Source of the DNA: Rhizobium aethiopicum
GTDB lineage: Bacteria; Pseudomonadota; Alphaproteobacteria; Rhizobiales; Rhizobiaceae
Length of the DNA stretch: 64,000 bases
Reading direction: 5' to 3'
Assembly (NCBI RefSeq): GCF_014197535.1
Contig: NZ_JACIFV010000014.1
Location: 62,001 to 126,000 of the forward strand
Below the pieces are notes generated by a model. That model was given only the letters and a program-made list of their open reading frames with translations, ran no database searches and was not told where the DNA came from. The position numbers and the translations under genes were made by a program. Of this stretch, positions 23,908-31,413 are shown one piece after another (the stretch's first letter is position 1; the number at the start of each line of letters is the position of its first letter).

Positions 23908-24552
23908 GTGCTCGGCAAGGTCTCGCGTCTCATCGTCTCCGCTTCTCTTGCCGCCCTGCTCGCCGGCTGCAATTCGCTCGGCATGGGCGGCGACAGCAAA
24001 CCGGAGGCTGCGCCCACCCAGCCGAACGGCAACGCCCAGATCATGCCGCTGGCGCCCGCCAGTCCCTCGTCGAACAATCCTTCGATCGGCACGGCCACGA
24101 CCGCGCAGGGCGCCGTCGCCCCGGTCGTCCAGGGCGCCTGCCCGCAGATCTTCATGCGTGACCAGGATTCGATCTTCCGCACCTATGCCAAGGGCAAGAA
24201 GGACGATCCGCAGCAGATCGTCGTCCAGGCCTCCTTCGGCGATTACACCCGCCAGTGCATGCTGAACGACACCAACCTGACGATGACGGTCGTCGCCCAG
24301 CTGCGCCTGATCACCGGCCCGGCGGGTGCTCCCGGCCCGGTGACGCTGCCGATCCGCGTCAGCGTCCTCGACGGCGAGAACGTGCTCTACTCCGAAGTCA
24401 CCAAGTTCCCGACCGAAATCCCGGCGGGCTCACCGGGCACGCAGGTCATCTTCCGCAAGGAAGGCATCAAGATGCCGGTCGGCGCCGGCGCCCTGGTGCG
24501 CGTCAACGTCGGCTTCGACACCCAGCCGGCAAAGGGCAAGAAGAGCAGCTGA
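23908..24552 (+). CDS. putative outer-membrane lipoprotein of unknown function
   Basis: 214 residues with a lipoprotein signal: hydrophobic stretch LIVSASLAALLAGC with lipobox LAGC, then a Pro/Ala/Asn-rich linker and a globular part (PQIFMRDQDSIFRTYAKGKK, ARQCM-like core, GPVTLPIRVSVLDGENVLYS). The GTG at 23908 with AAGGGG upstream is preferred over a TTG at 23887. Divergent from thrC. I do not recognise the family; similar rhizobial proteins are listed as hypothetical. The Cys following LAG is the predicted lipid attachment site. Confidence 0.78.
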   Translation: MLGKVSRLIVSASLAALLAGCNSLGMGGDSKPEAAPTQPNGNAQIMPLAPASPSSNNPSIGTATTAQGAVAPVVQGACPQIFMRDQDSIFRTYAKGKKDDPQQIVVQASFGDYTRQCMLNDTNLTMTVVAQLRLITGPAGAPGPVTLPIRVSVLDGENVLYSEVTKFPTEIPAGSPGTQVIFRKEGIKMPVGAGALVRVNVGFDTQPAKGKKSS

Positions 24553-24590
24553 GGCGATATCGGCCCGTTTCCAGGGGCCTGGATGCTGAC

Positions 24591-24734
24591 TTCCCTCATT
24601 CCTGTGCTTGTCACAGGAATCCAGCCACGGCGCGTCGGCGCCGTGAATAACTCACTTGTTGTTGAGGAAAGAGTCTTCCGCGCCCAAGGACTTGGGCGCA
24701 CTGGATTCCTGTGACGAGCACAGGAATGAGGGAA
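24591..24734. repeat. palindromic mosaic element, copy 2
   Basis: Terminal inverted arms of 34 bases (24591-24624 and 24701-24734) match at 33 positions. Two internal palindromes, gcgcgtcggcgcc near 24635 and cgcccaaggacttgggcg near 24681, are shared with the element at 2858-2990 but appear in the reverse order, so the whole element is inverted there. It lies between two converging genes. Confidence 0.88.
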
Positions 24735-24755
24735 GAGAGGGTATTGCCCGAAGAC

Positions 24756-25445
24756 CTAAAGCACGCCTTCCCACGCCGCGAGCGCGGCAACCACACCCGG
24801 CAGGTCGTTCATGCGCGAGATCACCGTTTCCGCGCCGGCGTCGGTCAGTTTGTCGGCATGGGCGGGGTAGCTGTGCGAGGCGCCGGTGAAGCCGATGACG
24901 CGCATGCCGGCGGCGCGGGCCGCATGCACGCCGTGCACGGAATCCTCGACCACCACCGTCTTGTCGGGCGAGACGCCCATGCGGCTTGCGCCGTGCAAGA
25001 AGATATCGGGCTTCGGCTTGACGCGGTCGGCGCCGAGATCCTTGGCGGAGTAGATGTTGGGTGCGAATAGCGGCTTCAGGCCCACTTTGCCCAGCATCAT
25101 GTCGAGGCGCTTCGTGCTCGAATTCGAGCAGATGCAGCGCTTCATCGGCAGCCTGGAGACGGCGAATTCGACGCCTGGGATTGCCTTGACGTCATTCGCC
25201 AGCCTGATGTCGAGCAGCTTCTCCGACTTGTCGAGCAGCGACGCCGAAAACGGGATGCTCGCCTCGCGCTCGATCTGCAGCAGGATATTTTGCCAGGTCA
25301 TGCCGGCGAAGCGCTCGCCCATTTCCTCGGCGCCGATCGGATATCCGGCATCCGTCAGCAGCGCGGATTCGACTTCGGCCGCGATGATTTCGGAATCGAC
25401 GAGCACACCGTCGCAGTCGAAAATGATGAGATCGAAGCCGTCCAT
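24756..25445 (-). CDS. HAD-superfamily phosphatase (beta-phosphoglucomutase-like)
   Basis: 229 residues. Motif I is FDLIIFDCDGVLVDSE, motif II is RCICSNSST, motif III is VKPKPDIFLHGA, and motif IV is VVVEDSVHGVHAARAAGM. These give a subfamily IA HAD hydrolase with a C1 cap, of the phosphoglycolate phosphatase / beta-phosphoglucomutase group. Substrate cannot be read. The ATG at 25445 begins the core fold; a longer frame to 25514 has no support. It follows, on the same strand, the secreted Ser/Gly-rich genes with a gap of about 190 bases. Confidence 0.9.
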   Translation of the reverse strand: MDGFDLIIFDCDGVLVDSEIIAAEVESALLTDAGYPIGAEEMGERFAGMTWQNILLQIEREASIPFSASLLDKSEKLLDIRLANDVKAIPGVEFAVSRLPMKRCICSNSSTKRLDMMLGKVGLKPLFAPNIYSAKDLGADRVKPKPDIFLHGASRMGVSPDKTVVVEDSVHGVHAARAAGMRVIGFTGASHSYPAHADKLTDAGAETVISRMNDLPGVVAALAAWEGVL

Positions 25446-25635
25446 ATGTTCACGCTCTTGCTGGAAATCTGGTCTTGTCCGGGGATGTTGCGGCTTTACA
25501 CGATGGCCGGGCAAAGCTCAACCTGATCTCAAGCATGGCTGCGATGCGGCAGGCGACCGGCTTCGTTGTCGCTGCTGGATGGTGATACTGGAGGGGCAGG
25601 GCTCGTCGAAGTTCAAGAAGACGAGCCCGATCCGG

Positions 25636-26085
25636 TTATTGTTCCGGTACAAGGATCTTCTTCTTAGTGGTGCTCATGACCGGCTTTTCGCCGGGCACGT
25701 GCGACATGGTGCGGGTCGTGCTTTCCAAGCCATCGCCGTTGACACTGGTCTTGGTGCGGGACTTGCTGAACGTGCCTTTGTCGACGGCCTGGGCCTTGGT
25801 CTGCGCCTTTAGCTTGTCGCCATTATCGTTGATATGAGTCTTGCTTTGCGCCTTTCCGTCGACCGTGGCCGCACTTCCGCCAGATCCGATCGACGATGTC
25901 GTGCCGCCATCGGTCTGGCAGACGCCTGCCGTTCCCACAGAGCTGGCGGATGTGCCTCCGGCCGAAGCGCTCCCCGCCGTTCCGACGGTTCCGGCCGCAT
26001 TACACTCCTCCGCGAGGGCGGCCGGGCTCGATGCGAGCAGCGCGATCGAGGCGGCCGCGATAAGGTTGATAGGTTTCATTGCCAT
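25636..26085 (-). CDS. secreted Gly/Ser/Thr-rich repeat protein (third of trio)
   Basis: 149 residues. Signal peptide LIAAASIALLASSPAALA, then low-complexity units (GTVGTAGSASAGGTSASS, GTAGVCQTDGG) and a basic, hydrophilic tail ending KKKILVPEQ. It shares the GTxGxxxxGG style of repeat with 26485-27057 but has a distinct C-terminal half. Three bases separate it from the gene upstream on the same strand (26089), so the two are co-transcribed. No recognised domain; presumably periplasmic or extracellular. Confidence 0.7.
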   Translation of the reverse strand: MAMKPINLIAAASIALLASSPAALAEECNAAGTVGTAGSASAGGTSASSVGTAGVCQTDGGTTSSIGSGGSAATVDGKAQSKTHINDNGDKLKAQTKAQAVDKGTFSKSRTKTSVNGDGLESTTRTMSHVPGEKPVMSTTKKKILVPEQ

Positions 26086-26088
26086 CTC

Positions 26089-26433
26089 CTATTTGTTCGG
26101 CTTGGTGATGGAGCAGGTTCCATCGGACCGTTTCGTGATGACGGTGCCGTCCGGCCGGGTCACGCTTGCCGTCGAGAAGCTGTCGACGCTTCCCGATCCT
26201 GCCGAGGAGCCGGCCGAGGCGGATGACGAAGTGGAGCCGGTCGAACCGCTACCCGTCGTGGTCGACGAGGACACGTGCCCGTTGCCGGCCGTGACGGTGG
26301 TTGACGTGTCTCCCGCCTGGGATTGGACGATCGTGCAGGTCGTTCCGTCGTCGAGTTTGATCTCCTCCGCCATGGTCTGTCCGGCGATCACGGCGAGTGA
26401 AGCCGACAATGCGAATATGGGAAATCTGGTCAT
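26089..26433 (-). CDS. secreted Ser/Gly/Thr-rich protein (second of trio)
   Basis: 114 residues. Signal peptide FALSASLAVIAGQTMA, a short conserved-looking start IKLDDGTTCTIVQSQAG, a Ser/Thr/Gly run of about 40 residues, and an end RPDGTVITKRSDGTCSI that mirrors the start (DGTTCTI versus DGTCSI), so two similar cysteine-bearing beta segments flank the linker. No recognised domain. It is 51 bases downstream of the first gene of the trio and 3 bases upstream of the third. Confidence 0.68.
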   Translation of the reverse strand: MTRFPIFALSASLAVIAGQTMAEEIKLDDGTTCTIVQSQAGDTSTTVTAGNGHVSSSTTTGSGSTGSTSSSASAGSSAGSGSVDSFSTASVTRPDGTVITKRSDGTCSITKPNK

Positions 26434-26484
26434 TGCTAATCTCCAAGGGTTTGGCCGACGCCGCAGGGGCGCCGGCCGACGTCA

Positions 26485-27057
26485 TCAGCAACCTTTGGTG
26501 CCGGCGGCGTCCTTCTTGACTTGGCCAGGTGCGCAGCCCTTCTTGCCTTTGTTGTCGTGCGAAGAGCCCGCGGCACTGCTGCCGGTGCCGACAGTACTGC
26601 CGGTCTTGTCTCCATCCGCCGACGATGCGCCGGTTCCGACACTCGAAGCGGAATTGGCATCGCCCGAACCCGCGGCCGAACCGCCGGTGCCCACGCTGCT
26701 GCTGGAGGTGCCGCCGCCGGCCGACGAGCCACCGGTGCCAAGCGTAGAGGCGGAACCGGATCCAGAGCCTGAGCCCGCGGCCGAGCCGCCGGTGCCCACG
26801 CTGCTGCTCGAGGTCCCGCCGCCAGCCGATGAGCCGCCCGTGCCAACCGTCGAGGACGAGCCGGGATTGCAGTTGGTCGCACCAGCCGGGCAGGTGCCCC
26901 CGGCAGAGCTGCCACCAGTACCGACGGTGCTGCTCGCAGTTCCGCCGCCTGCCGACGAACCGCCGGTTCCGACTGTGCTCGAGGACTGGGCGAAGCCGGA
27001 CGCCGCCGTGCCGGCCAGAAGGGCGGCCGCCAATGCCAGATGTGTTACCTTCATCAT
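26485..27057 (-). CDS. secreted Ser/Gly repeat protein (first of trio)
   Basis: 190 residues with signal peptide LALAAALLAGTAASGFAQ. The mature protein is made of about eight imperfect units of the form SS-[TV/LV]-GTGGSSAGGG, with a short CPAGATNCNPG insert and a C-terminal GCAPGQVKKDAAGTKGC. The ATG at 27057 follows GGAGGA at seven bases. The codons of the repeats vary, so selection acts on the peptide. Function unknown; it could be a flexible extracellular or envelope protein. Confidence 0.72.
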   Translation of the reverse strand: MMKVTHLALAAALLAGTAASGFAQSSSTVGTGGSSAGGGTASSTVGTGGSSAGGTCPAGATNCNPGSSSTVGTGGSSAGGGTSSSSVGTGGSAAGSGSGSGSASTLGTGGSSAGGGTSSSSVGTGGSAAGSGDANSASSVGTGASSADGDKTGSTVGTGSSAAGSSHDNKGKKGCAPGQVKKDAAGTKGC

Positions 27058-27301
27058 AGGATATTCCTCCGATTGTTGGTCAGTTGCCGTCGCATCCGGA
27101 GTGGATGCACAGCTGTTTGACAAACGACGGGTTTACCCGGCTGTTCCTGTCATGGGACCTCAGTCTGACAAGGCGTCGGACCTTGGGCGGATCCGCGGGA
27201 GAGGGGGCGGGAAGCAAAGGGGAACCGCCAATCGGCGGTGGCATCGGGAACGACCGGTCATCGCGGCAAGCGCAACCGATTGGCCCTGAAGCGGCGGTGG
27301 C

Positions 27302-27588
27302 CGGCCCCGTCCTTCGAGGCCCCTTCAGGGCACCTCAGGATAAGGCCGGAGCGAGGTCGCTCCCGGAGGCTGCGGCCTGAGAGACATAATGTGCAAGGCT
27401 GAAGCGAGGGCGGCCAGGTAGCGCCCCCGGAGGCTGCGGCTTGCGAGACACCCAGGGCCGAGGCTGAAGAGAGGGTGGCCAGCCGTACGGCAGACCAGTC
27501 AGTTCCCATCCTGCCGGCCACACGGCACCCTGATCAGCCCTCATCCTGAAGGTGCGCAGGCGAAGCCGGAGCCTCGAAGGACGGGGGC
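27302..27588. repeat. compound intergenic repeat with a 64-base tandem duplication
   Basis: The block is edged by inverted copies of the CCTTCGAGG-family module (27307-27340 and 27540-27586). Inside, about 64 bases starting tcccggaggctgcggcctga (27361) are repeated from 27425 with changes. This accounts for most of the 568-base gap 27058-27625; I see no gene in it. Confidence 0.65.
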
Positions 27589-27625
27589 GGGTGGGTGGAA
27601 AGCGTCGTTGCAGAATCGTAGCAAG

Positions 27626-28312
27626 CTACACCTCGACCGGAAATAACCTCAGAAACTGCCGGTCGCCTTCCGGGGTGAAGAGGATTGACCGGCTCTCGGC
27701 AGTGCGCCGCGCCCAGCCCCTGTCGAGGAAGCTTGAAAGCAGCGCCTTGCCAAGGCTGCCGGCAAGGTGGGCGCGCCTTTCGCTCCAGTCGAGACAGGAG
27801 CGGCAGAGCGGGCGGCGTGAGGATCTGAGATTGCCGACGTCGATGCCGATGCGGGCGAGATCGCTCTCGCCCTTTTCCGTCAGTGCCAGACCCTCTCCGA
27901 CCGCTTCGATCGCGCCTGAGGCAATCAGGCTGTCGAGCATGCGCACGCCATAATCGCCGGCCAGATGATCGTAGCAGATGCGCGCCTTGCGCAGCGCCGG
28001 CTCCTTCGGACCGGGTCGGTGGCGCAGATGCCCGCGTCCGGCGGCAAAGCCCATCATGTTTTCGATCAGCCGGGCGACGGCCTCGTCGGCCAGCGTGAAA
28101 TAACGGTGGCGCCCCTGCTTGCGCTGGGCAAGCAGCCCGCCGGCTTCGAGCTTGGCGAGATGGGTGCTTGCCGTCTGCACCGTGATGCCGCCGACGCCGG
28201 CAAGCTCGGTCGCCGTCAGCGCCCGGCCGCCGGTCAGCGCCGCCAGCATGTTGGCGCGAGCGGGATCACCGATCAGCGCGCCGATCTGGGCAATGTCTGG
28301 ACCTTCCTTCAT
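27626..28312 (-). CDS. ArsR-type winged-helix transcriptional regulator
   Basis: 228 residues. The N-terminal domain has the ArsR layout: PARANMLAALTGGRALTATELA, VGGITVQTASTHLAKLEAGG (recognition helix) and LLAQRKQGRHRYFTLAD. A C-terminal extension of about 130 residues contains CRSCLDWSERR, a metal- or thiol-like pair. Known members repress divergent genes; here the divergent pair is NIPSNAP and ABM, starting 68 bases away. The ATG at 28312 gives the family N-terminus. Confidence 0.86.
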   Translation of the reverse strand: MKEGPDIAQIGALIGDPARANMLAALTGGRALTATELAGVGGITVQTASTHLAKLEAGGLLAQRKQGRHRYFTLADEAVARLIENMMGFAAGRGHLRHRPGPKEPALRKARICYDHLAGDYGVRMLDSLIASGAIEAVGEGLALTEKGESDLARIGIDVGNLRSSRRPLCRSCLDWSERRAHLAGSLGKALLSSFLDRGWARRTAESRSILFTPEGDRQFLRLFPVEV

Positions 28313-28380
28313 AGTTCGATCGTAACCGAAGCATCGCCGTCCGGCAATGTGCGAAAACGGGAAGCACAAAGGAGAACCCG

Positions 28381-28710
28381 ATGATCACCTGCTTTATCCG
28401 TTATGAGATCGACCCCTTCAGGAAGGAAGCTTTTGCCGAATATGCCGAGAATTGGGGCCAGGCGATTCCTCGCAACGGCGCCGATCTGATCGGCTATTTC
28501 GCCCCGCATGAGGGCTCGGCGACGACGGCCTACGGCGTCTACAACATCGAAAGCCTCGCCGCCTACGAAGCCTATCGCGCCAGGCTGGCCGCCGACCCAC
28601 TCGGCCGCGAGAATTACGAATTTGCCAGACGCGAACGCTTCATCCTCAAGGAGGACCGCATCTTCCTGAAAAACGTCTCCGCTCCCCACGTCAAGCTGGT
28701 GCTGCCATGA
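28381..28710 (+). CDS. NIPSNAP family protein
   Basis: 109 residues starting MITCFIRYEIDPFRKEAFAE, with GYFAPHEGSATTAYGVYNIE and ARRERFILKEDRIFL, the NIPSNAP ferredoxin-like fold. Function of bacterial members is not settled. It overlaps the following ABM-type gene by four bases (ATGA) and is divergent from an ArsR-type regulator, so the pair is probably the regulated unit. Confidence 0.88.
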   Translation: MITCFIRYEIDPFRKEAFAEYAENWGQAIPRNGADLIGYFAPHEGSATTAYGVYNIESLAAYEAYRARLAADPLGRENYEFARRERFILKEDRIFLKNVSAPHVKLVLP

Positions 28711-29057
28711 TCGCCGTCATCTTCGAAGTCGTGCCCTATGTGGGCGAACGCCACAAATATCTCGATCTCGCCGGCGAGCTGCGCGCCGAGCTCGAAACCA
28801 TCGACGGCTTCATCTCGATCGAGCGGTTCGAAAGCCTGACCAATCGCGGCAAGCTGCTGTCACTGTCCTTCTTCCGTGATGAGGAGGCCGTCAGAGAATG
28901 GCGTAACCGCGAGACCCATCGCGCCGCGCAGCAGGCCGGCCGCGGCGGCGTCTTCGCCGATTACCGCCTGCGGATCGCCAGTGTGGTCCGCGATTACGGC
29001 ATGTTCGAACGCGACGAGGCGCCGGCCGACAGCCGCAGGGTTCATGACGCCGCCTGA
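28707..29057 (+). CDS. antibiotic biosynthesis monooxygenase (ABM) domain protein
   Basis: 116 residues. VIFEVVPYVGERHKYLDLA, DGFISIERFESL and LLSLSFFRDEEAVREWRNRE with H are the ABM/ferredoxin-like fold seen in heme-degrading and quinol monooxygenases and in many small proteins of unknown role. ATGA coupling to the NIPSNAP gene makes a two-gene unit of ferredoxin-like folds. Confidence 0.86.
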   Translation: MIAVIFEVVPYVGERHKYLDLAGELRAELETIDGFISIERFESLTNRGKLLSLSFFRDEEAVREWRNRETHRAAQQAGRGGVFADYRLRIASVVRDYGMFERDEAPADSRRVHDAA

Positions 29058-29129
29058 TGAGGGAAGGGGTGCCCGCCACAATAAATTCCCGAAATCGGCC
29101 AGCGCTTCAGGCTTTGGTAACTAAGTTAG

Positions 29130-29140
29130 GTAACCATAAC
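29130..29140 (+). promoter_or_regulatory. candidate CtrA-type site upstream of ccrM
   Basis: GTAACCATAAC lies about 40 bases before the ccrM start and matches seven of eight bases of the TTAACCAT motif linked to CtrA in alphaproteobacteria. Cell-cycle control of ccrM by CtrA is known from Caulobacter; its use here is inference from one near match. Confidence 0.4.
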
Positions 29141-29177
29141 GGAGAGTTAAGCGTAAAGCGTATGAGTGAGTATCAGA

Positions 29178-30308
29178 ATGGCGTCAGTTTTTCCGCTTGC
29201 CGACCTCAAGGCCTCCGTCAAGGCGGACTCCTGGGTTGACACGATCATCAAGGGCGACTGCGTGAGCGCCCTTGAAGCCTTGCCCAATCACTCCGTCGAT
29301 GTGATCTTCGCCGACCCGCCGTATAATCTCCAGCTCGGCGGAACGCTGCATCGTCCCGACCAGTCGCTGGTCGATGCCGTCGATGACGAATGGGATCAGT
29401 TCGCCTCCTTCGAGGCCTATGATGCCTTCACGCGCGCCTGGCTGCTCGCCTGCCGCCGCGTGCTCAAGCCGACGGGCTCGATCTGGGTGATCGGCTCCTA
29501 CCACAATATCTTCCGCGTCGGCGCCACGCTGCAGGATCTGAACTTCTGGATCCTGAACGACATCATCTGGCGCAAGACCAATCCGATGCCGAATTTCAAG
29601 GGCCGCCGTTTCCAGAACGCCCACGAGACGATGATCTGGGCAAGCCCGAATGCCAAGGCCAAGGGCTACACCTTCAACTACGATGCGATGAAGGCCGCCA
29701 ATGACGACGTGCAGATGCGTTCCGACTGGCTGTTCCCGATCTGCAACGGCAATGAGCGGCTGAAGGGCGAGGACGGCAAGAAAGTGCATCCGACCCAGAA
29801 GCCGGAAGCGCTGCTTGCCCGCGTCATCATGGCCTCGACCAAACCCGGCGATATCGTGCTCGATCCCTTCTTCGGCTCGGGAACGACGGGTGCGGTCGCC
29901 AAACGCCTCGGCCGCCACTTCGTCGGCATCGAGCGTGAGCAGGATTATATCGATGCGGCCGCAGCCCGCATCGCCGCCGTCGAGCCGCTCGGCAAGGCGG
30001 AGCTGACGGTCATGACCGGCAAGAAGGCCGAAGTCCGCGTCGCCTTCAACGTGCTTGTCGAAAGCGGCCTGATCAAGCCCGGCCAGGTGCTGACCGACGC
30101 AAAGCGCCGCTACAGCGCCATCGTTCGCGCCGACGGCACCGTCTCCTCCGGCGGCGAGGCCGGCTCCATTCATCGTCTCGGCGCCAAGGTGCAGGGGCTC
30201 GATGCATGCAACGGATGGACCTTCTGGCATTTCGAAGACGGGCAGTCCCTGCGCCCGATCGACGATTTGAGGTCCGTCATCCGCAGTGATCTGGCAAAGG
30301 TGGATTGA
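29178..30308 (+). CDS. ccrM: CcrM-type adenine-N6 DNA methyltransferase (GANTC)
   Basis: 376 residues. Methylates adenine in GANTC in a cell-cycle-dependent way and is essential in several alphaproteobacteria. Motif IV DPPYNLQLGG (about residue 47) precedes motif I LDPFFGSGTTGAVAKRLGR (about 231), the beta-class order. The C-terminal domain with VESGLIKPGQVL and CNGWTFWHFE is the CcrM-specific DNA-binding part. ATG at 29178 gives the family N-terminus; the GTG at 29166 is an alternative. No restriction partner is near, as expected for an orphan CcrM. Confidence 0.96.
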   Translation: MASVFPLADLKASVKADSWVDTIIKGDCVSALEALPNHSVDVIFADPPYNLQLGGTLHRPDQSLVDAVDDEWDQFASFEAYDAFTRAWLLACRRVLKPTGSIWVIGSYHNIFRVGATLQDLNFWILNDIIWRKTNPMPNFKGRRFQNAHETMIWASPNAKAKGYTFNYDAMKAANDDVQMRSDWLFPICNGNERLKGEDGKKVHPTQKPEALLARVIMASTKPGDIVLDPFFGSGTTGAVAKRLGRHFVGIEREQDYIDAAAARIAAVEPLGKAELTVMTGKKAEVRVAFNVLVESGLIKPGQVLTDAKRRYSAIVRADGTVSSGGEAGSIHRLGAKVQGLDACNGWTFWHFEDGQSLRPIDDLRSVIRSDLAKVD

Positions 30309-30372
30309 GCAGCGCCTTCGCGGGATCGAAATACCTTCTTCCGGTTTCCTCCAGTTGCGGAAGAAGGCCAAG

Positions 30373-30404
30373 GCGCCCGGGGCTTGAGCCTCGGGCGTCT
30401 TCTA
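30373..30404 (+). terminator. probable terminator of ccrM
   Basis: Hairpin cgcccggggc / gcctcgggcg with a TTGA loop and one G-T pair, followed by tcttctattt. It lies between the ccrM stop and the converging SnoaL-like gene, so it may serve both strands. Confidence 0.5.
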
Positions 30405-30426
30405 TTTGAGCTCGGAAGCGCGATAA

Positions 30427-30792
30427 TCAGAAAGCGCGGTAGTCGGTGACCTCGACACGCGTAATCCGGCCATCTTCGTTGAAGGTGATCGTCTCCTCGC
30501 CCTCGCGGATCAACGGCTTGCCGGTCTGACTGTGGGTGGCGCGGAGTGACCAGACGGCGCGGCCGGAGAGAGGCGTCAGCCGCTCCACCAGCGAATCCTC
30601 CGCCGTCTGATCGGGATAATCGTCGAAATAGAGCCGGAAGGCGGCCATGATTTCTGCCCGCCCGGCAAGGCTGCCGACGCCGTTTGAGACATAGGTGGCG
30701 TCCTCGGCGAAATAGCCCTCGATTGCGGGAAAATCGAGCGCGTTGATGGCGGCATGGAAGCGCTCGATTTCCTCTGCCGGATCGAAAGCCAT
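30427..30792 (-). CDS. SnoaL-like / NTF2-fold protein
   Basis: 121 residues. EEIERFHAAINALDFPAIEGYFAEDATY, a central RAEIMAAFRLYFDDYP and WSLRATHSQTGKPLIREGE with EDGRITRVEVTDY give the cone-shaped NTF2/SnoaL fold, used for small-molecule binding, isomerases and polyketide cyclases. Reaction unknown. It follows the HAD phosphatase gene after four bases on the same strand. Confidence 0.85.
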   Translation of the reverse strand: MAFDPAEEIERFHAAINALDFPAIEGYFAEDATYVSNGVGSLAGRAEIMAAFRLYFDDYPDQTAEDSLVERLTPLSGRAVWSLRATHSQTGKPLIREGEETITFNEDGRITRVEVTDYRAF

Positions 30793-30796
30793 GGCC

Positions 30797-31411
30797 TCAG
30801 ACCCTCAAGCCATGGGCGGCGAGATCGCTGCGCAGCTTTTCCGTGCCCGAAAACAGCACCGCGTTCCAGCCGAAAGCCTTGGCACCTTCGACATTGGCCG
30901 GCGCGTCGTCGATGAAGATCGTTGCGGCGGGATCGAGGCCGAAGCTCTTCGTATGCGTCTCATAGATCGCGATATCAGGCTTGATCAGGCCGACATCGCC
31001 GGAAACGGTGACGCCGCGCGGCCTCGTCAGGAACGGGAAACGCTGCTGCGCTTCGCGAAAAGTGTCGGAGGCGAAATTGGTGAGCATCGTGACGTCGCGG
31101 CCTTCCTCGATCAGTCCTTCCATGATCGCGACGCTGTCCTCATAGGCGTGCGGCACCATCTCATGCCAGTATTTGCGGAAGGCGCGGATATGCTCCTCGC
31201 GCGTCGGATGCGCTTCGATCAGCAGCGCTTCGGCGTCCGCCCAGGTACGGCCGCGGTCCTGCTCGACGTTCCAGTCATGGGTGCAGATATTGGCGAAGAA
31301 CCAGTTGCGCTCGGCCTCGTCGGGAATGAGGCGGGCGAAGGGAAGATGCGGATCGTAATGAATAAGGACTTTGCCGATGTCGAAAACGATATGCTTTATT
31401 TCGGTGGTCAT
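30797..31411 (-). CDS. HAD-family phosphatase
   Basis: 204 residues. Motif I is IVFDIGKVLIHYDP with the second Asp replaced (DIGKV rather than DxD), motif II MLTNFASD, motif III VGLIKPDIAIYE, and motif IV IFIDDAPANVEGAKAFGW. This FDxGxVL form is usual in YihX-type alpha-D-glucose-1-phosphate phosphatases. Substrate not readable. It lies two bases after the mutY stop on the same strand. Confidence 0.88.
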   Translation of the reverse strand: MTTEIKHIVFDIGKVLIHYDPHLPFARLIPDEAERNWFFANICTHDWNVEQDRGRTWADAEALLIEAHPTREEHIRAFRKYWHEMVPHAYEDSVAIMEGLIEEGRDVTMLTNFASDTFREAQQRFPFLTRPRGVTVSGDVGLIKPDIAIYETHTKSFGLDPAATIFIDDAPANVEGAKAFGWNAVLFSGTEKLRSDLAAHGLRV

Positions 31412-31413
31412 GT

